Below are positions 24,501 to 35,417 of a DNA stretch of 64,000 nt, in pieces. The number at the start of each line of letters is the position of its first letter. Position 1 is the stretch's first letter. The notes under the pieces were generated by a model. That model searched no databases. It was given only the letters and a program-made list of their open reading frames with translations, and was not told the DNA's origin. Source of the DNA: Rhytidiadelphus loreus (taxonomy: Eukaryota; Streptophyta; Bryopsida; Hypnales; Hylocomiaceae); assembly GCA_947034895.1 (NCBI GenBank), contig OX344765.1, positions 32,741,001 through 32,805,000 of the forward strand. The letters run 5' to 3'. A program made the translations under genes and the position numbers.

Positions 24501-25311
24501 TAGTGATTAATTCCGACTAGTAGATAGGAAGTAAGGGGGGGCTTTAAGTTTAGACCTAGAAGTTTATCAATAGGACTAGGAATTAGTAGCCGTTAAGGTC
24601 AGAACTCAACCAAGAAGATAAATTAGATTAGAAAATAAATTAGGAAAAAAGATCATTTAAATTAGAAGATAAATTAGATCATTTAAATTAGAAGATAAAT
24701 TAGATCATTTAAATTAGAAGATAAATTAGATCATTTAAATTAGAAGATAAATTAGATCATTTAAATTAGAAGATAATTAGATAATTTAAATTAGAAGATA
24801 AATTAGATAATTTAAATTAGAAGATAAACTAGATAATTTAAAATAGAAGATAAATTAGATCATTTAAATTAGAAGATAAATTAAATTAATTAAATTAGAA
24901 GATTAAATTAGGAAGTAAATTAGATAAATTAAATTAGAAAATTAAATTAGGGAAAAAGATAACTTAGATTAGGAAGAGACCCAATCAACTCAGGAAACCA
25001 TGGAAGGGACTTAGGTAATCCCTCCTCAATCCTAGGGGGGGTCAATTAGCCTCAGATTCCCATAGATTAGGATAGATTCGGTGGTAGTTCGCATAGGTTG
25101 CCGTTAGGGGACGGTTAGCCCGAACTATTCCCTCGCCAATTGGGGAAACTCCATTGTCACCCGTGGAAACTAGGAACTTAGAAAAGAAGATCCATTGCTT
25201 GGAAGGCACAATGGACCGATGTTTAGTCACCCGTTAGGTTAGAATTTAGTTAACCCCTAGAACCTGGTTGTGTCCGATTAATTACCAAGGGTGGGTAATT
25301 AAGCGCCCACA
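21524..25311 (+). mobile_element. Solo LTR (L2), 3788 bp, plus orientation
   Basis: It begins TGTGAGCCCC and ends CGCCCACA, flanked by exact 5-bp duplications (GATGG), with no internal region. This is the product of recombination between the two LTRs of an element that inserted in the opposite orientation to the host retroelement. The first 1.3 kb or so is nearly identical to the L1 LTR. The rest is strongly diverged, apart from the last 150 bp, which carry the conserved tRNA-like hairpin. It contains a tandem repeat of about 25-27 bp (24640-24900, core ATCATTTAAATTAGAAGAT). Confidence 0.88.
24632..24960 (+). repeat. AT-rich tandem repeat inside the solo LTR
   Basis: About ten copies of a 25-27-bp unit with the core TTTAAATTAGAAGATAAATT, the last ones degenerate. 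No comparable array is seen in the other LTRs. Confidence 0.8.
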
Positions 25312-25316
25312 GATGG
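25312..25316. repeat. Right target duplication GATGG of the solo LTR
   Basis: Exact copy of 21519-21523, immediately after CGCCCACA. Confidence 0.85.
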
Positions 25317-27118
25317 CGAAGAAAGCGAAAAGATGGAAGAGATCCCATCTCATTGACCAGGGCGGTGATGTAGGGGCACCACCGTAGATCCACATGCGGT
25401 CGGCCAGGCCTCAGATCCAGTTCCCTGGTATGAAGGATTGTCAGACCATTCATGTAGGCGCTACCGGATGGCGACGTCAGCGATACTAAGGAAGATGAAG
25501 TGGAGGAAGGTTGTAACGAAGGAAGAGTGACAAGGCAATGATGACGACGATATGCTATGCTATACTAATCCCCTACTATCCGCCCCAAATGGAGTTGGTT
25601 TGGACCTATAGACAAGAAATTTGGAAAACCCACATTCCGCCCTTGACGGAGCAAGTTTGGACTAAGAGGAAGATAGAAGATAGAAGATGATGGAAGGTAG
25701 GAAATAGAAGTGCCTCACAGGTTGCTCGGCACAGTGCTAGATGAGGATGTAAATCACGCTATCCCAGGTTTCCCCATAGGTGACTACTGGAACTATCAAA
25801 GGCCAGAGGCTACGAAGCACTTGGGTCATGAATTCTTGACCAAAATGAGTGCGGAGGAAAGTAGTGAAGTTGAGCTTCTCGATACACTGAACCCGAATGT
25901 TGAAGAGTCCTACTGGAAGGACCGCCGGTGGATTGTACCAACCGTGGTCCATTTGCTAATCTATTGCACCTGCACATCACAACACACAGCACACAAAGAC
26001 GAGGGACTCCCTCATACTTTTATACTAAGGTGTGAAGGCCAAGTGTGGAAATCCCAGGCTAGTCGTCTGTCAGTACTCTAACTAGGTGTACGACGACTAG
26101 CGAGACTTAGTAACGCCCTTAAACTAGCCGTCTTTTCAACTCGATGGTATCTATTACGTCCGGTCTAGCAAGTACAGAACCTCCCTGAAGCTAGCCGTCT
26201 TTTCAACTCTATGGTATCTATTACGTCCGGTCTAGCCAGTACGGAAACGCCCTCAAATCAGCCGTCTTTTCAACTCGATGGTGTCTATTACGTCCGATTT
26301 GGTGAGTCATAAGAGAATCCCCCCAACTAGCTGTCTTTTCAGCATCTCAGGCATATATTACGTCCAGTCTAGCGGCATTGGATTCAATCAGGGAGTTGAG
26401 TTCAACTTCCCCTTGAAGCTATCTTCTGACAAGCGGGTGAGGCATGGGTCATATGCCAACATCAACCCTGACCTGACATCCTAAGAAGTATAGCTGAAAA
26501 CAAATCTAAACAAAGTGTTGACTAGCGGTTAAGCTTTTCTTTTTACTTCAGATGTAGATTTCCACGTGAGTTCATTACCCCGCGACTACCTAAGAACTAA
26601 CAACCAAGTGGCTTTGAATGACGTGTTTTAGGACCCTACGGATCAGTGAAGTTAAAAGTAACTCTAAGAATTCTGGGAGTCTTGCCAAGGACCATTTTAC
26701 GGTAGCATTGGTTATCTCGCACAATAACTGATGTTTAACAACCAAAAATCTTAGTTTTGGGGAATCCGAAAATCCCCCGGGCTTGGCTGACCAGAGGCCT
26801 TTCATTTTACACCAACTGCACCTATCTATGGAGACAATCCACAATCGGCAACCAATAGTGACAAAATAACCTAGTATCCTGGTGACTTAGTGATTTAGTG
26901 ACTGGTGATGGGTTGGAAGATTTTTTAGGGTTTTTATGGGGGTTTTTCTAGCTCTTCAATTTATCTTCCTTAAATTGACTAACTATTGATTTTTTTGGGC
27001 TTACGTGCGGAGGCCTAAAATGGCTTTTACATCCTATCTAACCTAAGACTTGACTCTTAAGTCAAAGAAGAGAACTGAGAGCCTCTATCGGCCCTCAGTA
27101 ATTACAACCGTCGGGGCT
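25317..27118 (-). other. Retroelement internal region downstream of gag-protease, no gene seen
   Basis: About 1.8 kb where pol would be expected. I find no reverse transcriptase, RNase H or integrase motif in any frame. It contains four degenerate copies of a unit of about 60-80 bp (26120-26380) with the cores CAACTCGATGGTATCTATTA and CGTCCGGTCTAGC. The open frames are short and unconvincing. Confidence 0.6.
26120..26380 (+). repeat. Degenerate tandem repeat in the retroelement 3' region
   Basis: Four imperfect copies sharing TAGCCGTCTTTTCAACTC and TATTACGTCCGGTCTAG. Purpose unknown. Confidence 0.65.
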
Positions 27119-28163
27119 TTAAATGCCCTGACACCAGTGGAGAAGCGTGTTGAGGAGGGTAATGGATGACAGAGTGATTACTTGAGTAGGTGGTCGTCCA
27201 TGGGACGTGTTGACTTCCTCTGGCAACTCAATCGTCTCTAGATTGTGAAGGTCGTCTTGCAGCATGCTAGGGGCACAGCGTACTTTGTACGGTACGACTT
27301 CTACGCATTCCATCGCCGTTGGGCTGTGAATTGTTGGTATCTCCAGCTGGCTGTCATTAATGCCGAGAATCCCCTCGTCTGGGGGTCGGCATCCTGGAGG
27401 AGAATCTCTCACGACAATGAGGGTCGTGGAGATAGGGCTAGTGGCCGGGCCAAGGTCGGCGACTTGTGCTAGCGGACTCCAAAGATGGTCTCTTGGATCC
27501 TCCCCGAAGAGTGTCGTGGATGCCCGTTGTGCTGGAGGCGGGGTTCGTGGTTCGGCTCGACGTTGAGGGCCGGGCCAAGTAGCACAAAATTGGAATTCGA
27601 ATGGTGTCCCACAAAGAGGGCACGTTGCCCGTGATGGCTGAGCTTGCACTGCTGGCACTAGCTCCATGGAATCGGAAGGAGGTGTCTCGACTTGCGTTCC
27701 CTGGGGTGGTGCCGTATGAAGAGTGCCTTCCGAGCTGGGACTGTTGGCCGGGGTAGGGCTGATCTCTGATAACGGTTCGATGTCCGTCGTAGGTTCTTGA
27801 CTTTCCGTAACGTGAGTCGTGGGGCTGAGGCTGGAAAAGGAGTCGGGAGAAGGCGTGTCGCCGTTGGCGTGGACGATGGTGGATGGGTCTCCTGTGTCTC
27901 CTTCTAGGACGTAGACCGTTGGTGTTTCGATGACGACGTAAGCATCGTCTCCAGAGTAGGGGTGCTCTAAGAGCCATCTCTCGAGGGACCCATCGTCTTC
28001 GAACCCGTAGAGTCCCGGGCCCATGCACTTGAGCTGGTTCAAGCTAGTGGTAGGCTTGGCTTGGATTGCTTGGACTGCCGATAGTCCCAGTTCTTGGACC
28101 CCCAGAAAGGCCGGGGTGTTGGAGACTATGGCAATCATGGTCCTCGCATTTTTGGGACCGTAG
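27119..28163 (-). CDS. C-terminal part of the retroelement gag-protease frame, cut off by the giant hAT insertion
   Basis: On the minus strand this frame continues from 56180 across the insertion without a phase change. The two host segments outside one duplication copy total 3687 bp, exactly 1229 codons. It encodes about 347 residues, mainly Pro/Ser/Thr-rich, with a Cys-x2-Cys motif (CPLCG) that may bind zinc, and ends with TAA at 27119-27121. No polymerase domain follows protease here. Standing alone it lacks its start and is presumably not expressed. Confidence 0.7.
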
Positions 28164-28171
28164 GTGAACGT
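28164..28171. repeat. Left target-site duplication GTGAACGT of the giant hAT
   Basis: GTGAACGT directly precedes the left terminal repeat and recurs exactly at 56180-56187 after the right terminal repeat, 28 kb away. Confidence 0.95.
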
Positions 28172-28182
28172 CAGGGTTGTCT
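28172..28182 (+). repeat. Left terminal inverted repeat of the giant hAT
   Basis: CAGGGTTGTCT, the exact complement of 56169-56179. The first eight bases match the terminal repeat of the foldback element at 3556. Confidence 0.93.
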
Positions 28183-28342
28183 ACCTGGACAACTCGATAA
28201 CTCGACAAACTTGACGTCGAAGACGTCTAGTAGAGGGGCCCGTCCGTCTAATAGAGTCAACTTTACCCTTTGACTTTTCTGGAATTTACCCCCCATTTAC
28301 CTAGGCTTACCTGGCTGCCATGTGGCAGTCGCGTGGCAAATG

Positions 28343-28725
28343 TAAGGCGACCTCGGGTGAGGGCGACTTCGGGTAGGGGGTGACTTCGGGTGGGGCGACC
28401 TCGGGTGAAGGCGACTTCGGGTGGGGCGACTTCGGGTGGGGGCGACTTCGGGTGTGAGGCGACTTCGGGTAGGGGCGACTGCGGGTATGGGGCGACTACA
28501 AGTCTTAGGCGAACACGGGTACTAGGTCGCGGTCGCCGATACCCGCACCCGTCGGCGCACTTGCCCTCATCCAAGACCCGCACTCGCCCTTCGTTACTTG
28601 CACGCGCCCCCCCAGGACCCGCGGTCGCCCCTTCAGGACCCGCAGTCGCCCCCCCAGGACCGCTGGTCGCCCCTCCAGAACCGCTGGTCGCTTACGTGAC
28701 CCGCACGCGCCCATTTTGCATCCAC
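28343..28725. repeat. GGCGAC-NNC-GGGT array, left end and upstream of cargo gene 1
   Basis: At 28343-28500 about ten units read GGCGACTTCGGGT or close variants. At 28545-28720 the array turns over and reads ACCCGCGGTCGCCC or ACCCGCACTCGCCC. The head-to-head layout ends about 215 bp before the cargo gene's ATG. The array lies inside the left terminus and also in the gene's promoter position. A transposase-binding or promoter role is inferred. An open frame from 28390 runs through it only because the unit has no stop. Confidence 0.85.
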
Positions 28726-28938
28726 ACCCGGGTTCGCCTATATATGAAGTCACCGAATCTTCATTCTCCCATGTTCATCACTAAGGCTTCTTGGCTTGTA
28801 TCCCTTTCTGGCTACATGCATAAGCATTTGGTGTTGAAAATTTACTATTTGACTACTTTCATCCAAGGTTCTTTTTCTAGTGGTTTGATTTCAACAATCC
28901 CTCTACATTTTTTAGGACCTTCATTTCAACAACCCACC

Positions 28939-30552
28939 ATGGCTAGTGGAGACAATACCACTGGAGAATTTCTTGCTGAAGCCCCTCCACCGGCTCCACG
29001 TCCACGTCGTGGTTTGGGATTGCGAAAGATTCAAAAAGACAAGGAATGGAAGCGTAGGGGTACTTGTCACCGAAAGCGATTGCATGTGTTGAATAGTGTT
29101 GACCACATTGCTTTCAAGGGGTGGAACGAGGAGCGTGAGCCATGGTCAATACAAATTTGCGAAGATTACATTGAGTGGTGCCACATCAGCAAGTTCTTTC
29201 CAGCATGGCGTCATCATCATCATCGACACACCAACAAGGCGAACTTGAAGTTCTGTGAGAATGAAATATTCGTGAACAGGTGCATTGAATTGTGGCAAGC
29301 TCTCTACAATACGACCTCTGTAGAAAAGAATGAGGCCCCTCTTTTCCTTGCCAGAGGAGCCTATGCTGAAGTGGCATTGAAGAAAGAAGTCGATTGGAGC
29401 ACGATCAAATCTAGTCCTCACGTAAAACGTCCAGAGGACGGGTGCATACCAAAAGGAATTCTCCTTTTTCCAGAGGGTGGATTGGGTCCTTTTCGAAGTG
29501 TTCCTAGGAATCAAGCCCAAGTTGAAATTGACACAGAGTCATCAGAAGAGGATGACAATTCAGATGGTACGCGGGTGCTTTGGGTAGAACGAGCCACGGA
29601 ACTACCTATCGGCCTCCCCCCAAATCAGAATGAAATTGTCCACGGCGTCGGAACATCACGGGGACGTAAATCGGGACAATCGTCAAGAGTGCGACGTTCC
29701 ACTACACGAATTGGACCACAAGGGGCTTCTCCATCAGCTTCGAATCCACCATTGCCTGCACAGAATCCAAGTGATGTCTTCGAATTCAGTTGCAACGATG
29801 AAGGGCCCAGTGAAACAATTGTTGGTGCACCAACTCTTCAATCCCGAGTGGATGTAGGTCACAACACTCTGACCCTAGCAAAGGCTCAAAACCTCATACA
29901 GATTAAAAACAACAAGATTGCTTCATTGGAAAGTGACTTGAAGAAATTGCAAGGACAGTGCCAACTGAAAGATACTCTCATTGCACGACAATCTACCGAG
30001 CTTCAAGCCCTGCGAGAAAATCAGGCTGGCGCTTTCACTTTGTCAGATATGGATGAGGCTTTTGTTGACCATGATCCACATCATCTAGACAAAGTTGTAG
30101 GGGACCTTACCGACGATGTTCCTTGCCATCCACCACCTTCCAAGCGTGCTAAGGTTTTGCAAAATAATCGAAGTGCGTTCCTCACTACGATTGGCGGAGA
30201 CACGACCACTGACACGAACGATATTCATGGGACCCAAGATTCACTCTCATTTCCAACAGTTCAACAATCAAGGCAGAGTGACAAAGAAAGAGACCTTGAA
30301 AAGCAGAACGAAAAGCTTCAACAACGGTTGGATCAATTGGTTGCCACGTACTACCATTGGAAGGTGGCGTGCATTCTCTCCGTGGACAGATCGCAGCAAA
30401 TAGCCAAGGAATTAGATAAGGTTTCAAAGAATTTTGTTGCAGCTTTACCTAAACGTGAGAATGGACTCACATCCTGGGCACTCTTAGATGACATGTTTCC
30501 TGAAAACATGCCGATGTTGGCAGACACAAATATTATAGATTGGGCACAATAG
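28939..30552 (+). CDS. Cargo gene 1: member of a new protein family, with coiled coil; stop may be a decay mutation
   Basis: The ATG at 28939 (context CACCATGG) is preferred to an earlier open start inside the GC-rich array. It encodes 537 residues. A basic head is followed by the domain shared with cargo genes 2 and 3: AFKGW near residue 59, YIEWCHISKFFP near 78, RG-AYAEV near 140 and VDW near 151. A Ser/Asp/Glu-rich linker and predicted coiled coil (about 314-365 and 440-470) follow. The frame meets TAG at 30550-30552 and continues without another stop through a RING finger to 31092. The stop may be a mutated CAG, a readthrough site or a true end. Function is unknown; if joined to the RING it would resemble an E3 ligase with a substrate-binding head. 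Confidence 0.78.
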   Translation: MASGDNTTGEFLAEAPPPAPRPRRGLGLRKIQKDKEWKRRGTCHRKRLHVLNSVDHIAFKGWNEEREPWSIQICEDYIEWCHISKFFPAWRHHHHRHTNKANLKFCENEIFVNRCIELWQALYNTTSVEKNEAPLFLARGAYAEVALKKEVDWSTIKSSPHVKRPEDGCIPKGILLFPEGGLGPFRSVPRNQAQVEIDTESSEEDDNSDGTRVLWVERATELPIGLPPNQNEIVHGVGTSRGRKSGQSSRVRRSTTRIGPQGASPSASNPPLPAQNPSDVFEFSCNDEGPSETIVGAPTLQSRVDVGHNTLTLAKAQNLIQIKNNKIASLESDLKKLQGQCQLKDTLIARQSTELQALRENQAGAFTLSDMDEAFVDHDPHHLDKVVGDLTDDVPCHPPPSKRAKVLQNNRSAFLTTIGGDTTTDTNDIHGTQDSLSFPTVQQSRQSDKERDLEKQNEKLQQRLDQLVATYYHWKVACILSVDRSQQIAKELDKVSKNFVAALPKRENGLTSWALLDDMFPENMPMLADTNIIDWAQ

Positions 30553-31092
30553 GGCTGGGACCATGCAAAGCAAATGTCTAGTCACATGGAGGTGAAGGAC
30601 CAAAAGCTACTATGGCCACAACCTACAGCTTTCGTACTCGACCATACAAAATGCCCCATTTGTCAAAAGCAATTTGGCCCTGAAGGTGGTTGGGCTCTCG
30701 GGTCATGTGCACATGTGTACCATCCTCAATGCCTCCTTATGGGATGCCTCATTAGACGACGTTGTGTACTTTGTTCAGCACCATTCCATGATCGCTTGTA
30801 TGCCATGTTCAACTTGATGACGTACATGCCACCTTCTTGGGAACGTAGCGTTGAAACGACGACTAATACAACACTGTGGGGTCGTGACCTCGTTTGGAGT
30901 TGGCGTCAAGGGCTACATGATGATGAAAAGGCACCTAGTAGCTCTCAATTGAACTGGGAAACTGACCCGGCGGAGATTGTCAAAGTGGCACCGAAGTTGA
31001 TGGGAAAAGGTCCACACAATGAAGGGAGAAGGGCATTCTTCTACCAATGCCTTGGTGGATACTTCGAGAAGAGCTCGGGAGAATTCAAATAG
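30553..31092 (+). CDS. RING-H2 finger module in frame with cargo gene 1
   Basis: It has the same frame as 28939-30549, separated only by the TAG; the first ATG after it is at 30589. The RING finger has the order C-x2-C-x14-C-x-H-x2-H-x2-C-x10-C-x2-C (from 30652), a full set of RING-H2 zinc ligands. About 110 residues follow without a known domain, with stop TAG at 31090-31092. RING-H2 proteins usually act as E3 ubiquitin ligases. As a separate gene it would lack an obvious promoter, so I favour its being the C-terminal end of cargo gene 1, as the RING-like finger is of gene B at 12953-14989. Confidence 0.72.
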   Translation, partial: GWDHAKQMSSHMEVKDQKLLWPQPTAFVLDHTKCPICQKQFGPEGGWALGSCAHVYHPQCLLMGCLIRRRCVLCSAPFHDRLYAMFNLMTYMPPSWERSVETTTNTTLWGRDLVWSWRQGLHDDEKAPSSSQLNWETDPAEIVKVAPKLMGKGPHNEGRRAFFYQCLGGYFEKSSGEFK

Positions 31093-32465
31093 GGTCCTCA
31101 TCCGGAAGGACACCGTTGTCGTGTAGAGAGAGTTTGCCTCGGGAAATCACGAGGATTCTGGCTGCGACTAGAAATGGCTCGGGAATGAAATAAATTGTAA
31201 CTTGTCGAATCTTCAAAACTTTGAGTCTTCAAATCTTCAAACTACTACTCGTTGTCCTATCCTGTTGTGTTTCTAAATAGGCCAAGGGTTAAGGTAGGGT
31301 GATAAAAAACCACGAGCTTCGGACGTGTAAAACGGGACGGTCAGACCACGAGCTGAGCCGTCCGAGGGATTGGATCCTAAATTTCAAACCCACGGTGACC
31401 AGCAAACTTGCCTCACCAGTGGGAACAACATAAAAGTCTCGACCATGTGGGCAATTAACCCCACTTCGTCACATCCACAACACCAAATGAGGCTAGTATT
31501 GGTGTGAACCAAACTGCCCGCAACAATAAAATGAAATTTACAAAGCCACAAGCCACACACACACAAACACACAAGTCTTCAAACTTCTTCAACTCCAACT
31601 CCAACTTCAAATCCCAAGCTGATCTTTGGATGAGTGTCTCTGTTGATCTATAACTCCAAATGAACTAAATGATAGCTTTTCGGAAAGTTAAAACAATCAT
31701 CTACTTCTCCTCTAAATTTCATACAATTCTAAGACTCTGTCCAACCTCTATGGCCATTCAAAGTTTCGGCCATGAGAAGGGAAAGGCAGCAGACCTTCCT
31801 TCGCTTCCACACTCACAACTTTCTCATACAAACTCCAAACAGAACGAATGATAGCTTCATGAAAAGCTAACACAATTTCCTACACTTCATTCAAATTTCA
31901 TGGCAAAACAAGAACCTGTCCGTCTTTTATGGTCGGTCGAAGTCTCTGCCTCTTAATTTTTAAAGGCAACAAACCTCCCTCCACTCAAACTAGCACAACT
32001 TTTGCTTCACAACTCCAAATCAAGCAAGTGAGATCAATTTGGAAACTACACACCATGATACACAACACCTCCAAATTTCATTTCAAAATACTTCAAATTC
32101 ACAACACAATGGGCCCTCAAACATTCGGGCCTTCCTAAACTCACAACAGGAGAGAAGATGAATAGTGTTCCCTTTTTTCTCCACCTTATCTCTACTCTAA
32201 CCACACAAACAAGTGGGGTCAGCCCCTAACTCACTCCCAAAGCTCTCACATCAATAATTGAGCCCTTATTTGACCCCACAACTATCTCTTTATCTTTATC
32301 TTAGAAAGAAAATTCACTTCAAATTCACCTAGAAGGAAAACTATTTCATTAATTCCTTTCTATCTTTTCTTTCTCTATTTTCAACACCCAAAATGAAATC
32401 TACAAACAACTAACATAAAATAAATGTCTTCTCAAAGGTAAAAAACTAAAGTCTTCAACGAAACT
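31093..32465. repeat. Non-coding stretch with three degenerate tandem units
   Basis: At about 31641-31815, 31822-32005 and 32007-32150 a unit of about 150-190 bp recurs, with cores ACTCCAAAT, AAATTTCAT and a Phe-rich-looking TTCGGCC tail. I see no gene. It lies in the shared 3' region of cargo gene 1 (plus strand) and the small minus-strand gene at 32466. Confidence 0.5.
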
Positions 32466-32924
32466 TCACTCCATCTTCAAGAACTTGAGAATTCGCTTGA
32501 TGGTAGTAGCAACAAACTCAACACGATCCGCCTTTGTCAAGGGATTGACCGGCCCCTCTAACCATCGTTGGTGACCGCGACTCCCTTTAATAGGCCTGAC
32601 CATACAATAGTATTGATCGTCGTTAAGACCTTCAAAACTCCCTTCGAATGTCACTTCTTGGGTACCAGGTTCAACACACCCAACCTTCAACAGGATCACT
32701 AGTGCTCGAGCTCCACGCTGTAGGTTCCCGTGCCATCGCTGCTCCACACGGGGTTGCTTTGGCGGTCGAGAAGGCCCAGATTCATCTTGAGGACGCTCGT
32801 GCGATAATGAAAGACCTAGCGGCTGAAGAGGTTGAGCCGGTAGTTGAGATAACGAAAACTCAAACTCCGATTCTAGTAGAGGCTCCTCATCCTGAGACTC
32901 AGAAAAAACCCTCCAATTCGACAT
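32466..32924 (-). CDS. Cargo gene 4: small unknown protein
   Basis: The ATG at 32924 gives 152 residues. An acidic Glu/Ser-rich N-terminus (about residues 5-30) is followed by a Pro/Arg-rich linker. The C-terminal half is globular-looking, with a GARALVILLKVG strand-like stretch, GLNDDQYYCMVRPIKG and a final amphipathic helix (VATTIKRILKFLKME). I recognise no family. Composition, length and the lack of repeats make it a credible gene. An upstream in-frame TTG at 32945 is not needed. It reads toward cargo gene 1, tail to tail. Confidence 0.55.
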   Translation of the reverse strand: MSNWRVFSESQDEEPLLESEFEFSLSQLPAQPLQPLGLSLSHERPQDESGPSRPPKQPRVEQRWHGNLQRGARALVILLKVGCVEPGTQEVTFEGSFEGLNDDQYYCMVRPIKGSRGHQRWLEGPVNPLTKADRVEFVATTIKRILKFLKME

Positions 32925-33107
32925 ACTGAAATCTATAACATACAATAAAGAAACTACTTCAAGTTTGGTGGTATTCTAAGATGATAACCTATTCTTATAT
33001 AGATGGCTCATGTCATCATGAGAAGGCGTCATCTTGAAGCTACTAAGGATGATGTCATCTTTATTTTTATATTATTAAAATCAAATCTATGGAAATAATG
33101 TATTACT

Positions 33108-33456
33108 ATGCATTTTTACACTATGTACGCATTTACAGTGCGACACCGTTGGGATAATGAAGGTAAAAGGGGACCCGATCGCAATCAATTTGCCTCTCTT
33201 GAAGACATGACTAACATGGCTTGCATGGACTCTACGTATGGACCTTATCACCAAAGTCAAGCATTCATTGGACTATCTTTTGGAAGCACATTCTCCACAA
33301 ACCACAAGGACCCTACAAGCTCTCCAAGATTCCAACGTCCTGGAATTCATTTTGAATGCGGAAGGGTCAGCTTCACGAACTCGTGCAAAGAAGAAGATAG
33401 TCCTTCAAGAGGCACTTCAACCTTCACATGGTGAAGCAAGTTCTTCTAAGAAGTAA
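33108..33456 (+). CDS. Doubtful short coding stretch
   Basis: Two overlapping frames are open. From the ATG at 33238 comes a 72-residue protein that looks helical and basic, ending in Ser/Lys; the other frame (33108-33434) gives 108 residues of weaker composition. The start may be supplied by an upstream exon (an acceptor-like TTTACAG ends at 33137). I cannot decide whether this is a terminal exon or chance. Confidence 0.25.
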
Positions 33457-33459
33457 AAA

Positions 33460-35417
33460 CAATCCAAATGGATTTGACGTCTGAGAATTTAATGATGGAC
33501 TTCATTTCTCCTTTGGTTACTTGGTTTACGTCCAGGGATATATAATGTCAAACCCCTAGTATATAGAAGCGTATTATATATGGTAGAAGCGTGTAGCTCT
33601 CAGTCTTTTTGTTTTGTTCCACATAGGCCAACTTCGAGCCTTCTATGATTGTATGCTACACATTTGTATTGCAATATTACCAAGAATATTACAGTGCCTT
33701 CATTTTTGAAACATATTCTACATTATTTTCTACTCCAAAGACTTCACTATGTTCGAACAAAATCAAATATGTGGTACAACTGATTGTATGAAGCTTATTA
33801 TCAAAGAGCTATTAAAGTTGAAGTTCACTTTGACATTGTCATTTGCATTGACATTTAAGCTTCTAAAATTAATTCAACTGTAAACTTTAAATTTTATTAC
33901 TTAGAATTCAAAATTGTATATCATTGTAAGCAATCTCATTATCTCAATTCATTTCATGGAAGATTGTAATTGTTATCATTTTAGTTCCATAAACAGAAAA
34001 AGTGAACACGATGAACCCCTTAAGTCCCATTGTCCCCTCTAGAGACAATTTGGAATTTGGGCAAGTTTCTATGGGTTGAAATTGTACCCTAATTTTTTGA
34101 AATTTTTTGTGTAAAGAGAAAATCTGATAAGCTTTGAGGGAATATAATTTTTATTTCAATTGGTGTCCGGAAGCAAAAGTTACGCCACAAAATACCTAGA
34201 ACTAAACTCAGCAGGCAGTACAAAAAACATTGCAAAAATCCAAAATAGATTTAATTTTGTTCATGTTTTTGCTAACATTATGTTTTTGTCTACATAAAAA
34301 GATTTGATTCATTCCATTTTCATTAGTGATGTGCAAGTTAAGAACCCTGTTCTTTTTAAGGCAATGTAAACAAATATTTCAAAAAATAACTTATAGAATT
34401 CATTTGAAAATGCAATTTTCAAATTTTTTCTAATTAGTTTATTTTAAAGGAGAAGTTTGCTTCCTACAACAATCTCACCGTTGGGACTAACGGATTATTG
34501 TGTTCCAATCCCATGTAAGAGCTATTATCAATTTAGTTTTTCTTTTAACCTTGGATCTACTTCTACTTGACAATTTTTTGAAGTATGAAAAGGAAGTTAT
34601 TATTTTTTGAATTTTTTTTCCTACACTCCCAACTCAATTCTTCAACACAATAAATTTTAAATTCAAATTCCATAGTGCACATTTTTGGAAGAAATAGCAA
34701 TCAAAGTCGTCTGAAAGTGTAGTCCAGTGTTGCAAAAAAATTGTTCTTCAACTTTGAATGCTCATATCTCTAAATATGTACAGTCAAACATCGTACAATT
34801 TTAACCACAAAATCTTAAACAAGTGAAGTTCAAGATACTATGCTTCAGTTCCACAAAAGTTTAGTTTTTTCTTTGGACAAACACAATAGAATTATAGAAA
34901 TGACAGTTTTGATTTTTTCTTCACCTAAAAATGGCCTTCGGACTTTATGGGTTTAGAAAAACACTGAAAATGGAAAAAAACTATTGGAATCATTTGAAAA
35001 TTCACCAAGCCATGTAAGTAGCGATGGAAATTAGCTAGAAAATGAAGCAATTGGTTGTTTTAACTGTAGAGGGTTAGGTCTTTAGGGCTATGTTTTCACC
35101 CAATAAATATCAAGATAAACATTTCTAGTACAAATCCAGAATAAAATGACATAACAAAATTGATTTGAGCAACATTAGGTCTTCTGTTCTTGTACTACAT
35201 TGGTTTCAAAAGCTGTAACTAAATATTTTGCGAATATACTAAGTTCAGAAATCTGCAATACACATTACAAAGTGTACAATAATTATTAAAAAACCACGTG
35301 AACTTTGAATGCCAAAAAAATTGTAGCATATTCTTTACTAAATCAAGAGAGAGCCGCAATATCCAGAATTGGGTCTTACTTACAAATTTACAATATTGTT
35401 CACCAAAATGCGGTACA
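33460..35417. repeat. AT-rich non-coding block, inverted copy at about 50370-51535
   Basis: Several segments match the reverse complement of the region right of cargo gene 3. 34010-34190 pairs with 51350-51530 (CATTGTCCCCT, GGGAATATAA, AAAAGTTA), and 34275-34345 pairs with about 51190-51260 (TTTTTGTCTACAT, TTTGATTCATTCCATTT). I see no gene. It is the outer part of the left arm of the element's old inverted duplication. Confidence 0.65.

Noticed and set aside
16069..25311. One large element with 3.7-kb inverted ends
   Set aside because: L1 and L2 face each other, but L2 has its own exact 5-bp duplication and L1 pairs with the direct repeat at 61213, so L2 is a separate solo LTR.
28343..28725. 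Possible CRISPR-like array
   Set aside because: The units are 12-13 bp, run together with short irregular spacers, turn orientation within one array, and there are no cas genes; the context is a eukaryotic transposon.
28390..28938. Upstream extension of cargo gene 1 through the array
   Set aside because: The extension is low-complexity array sequence; the ATG at 28939 has a good context and begins the family-like protein.
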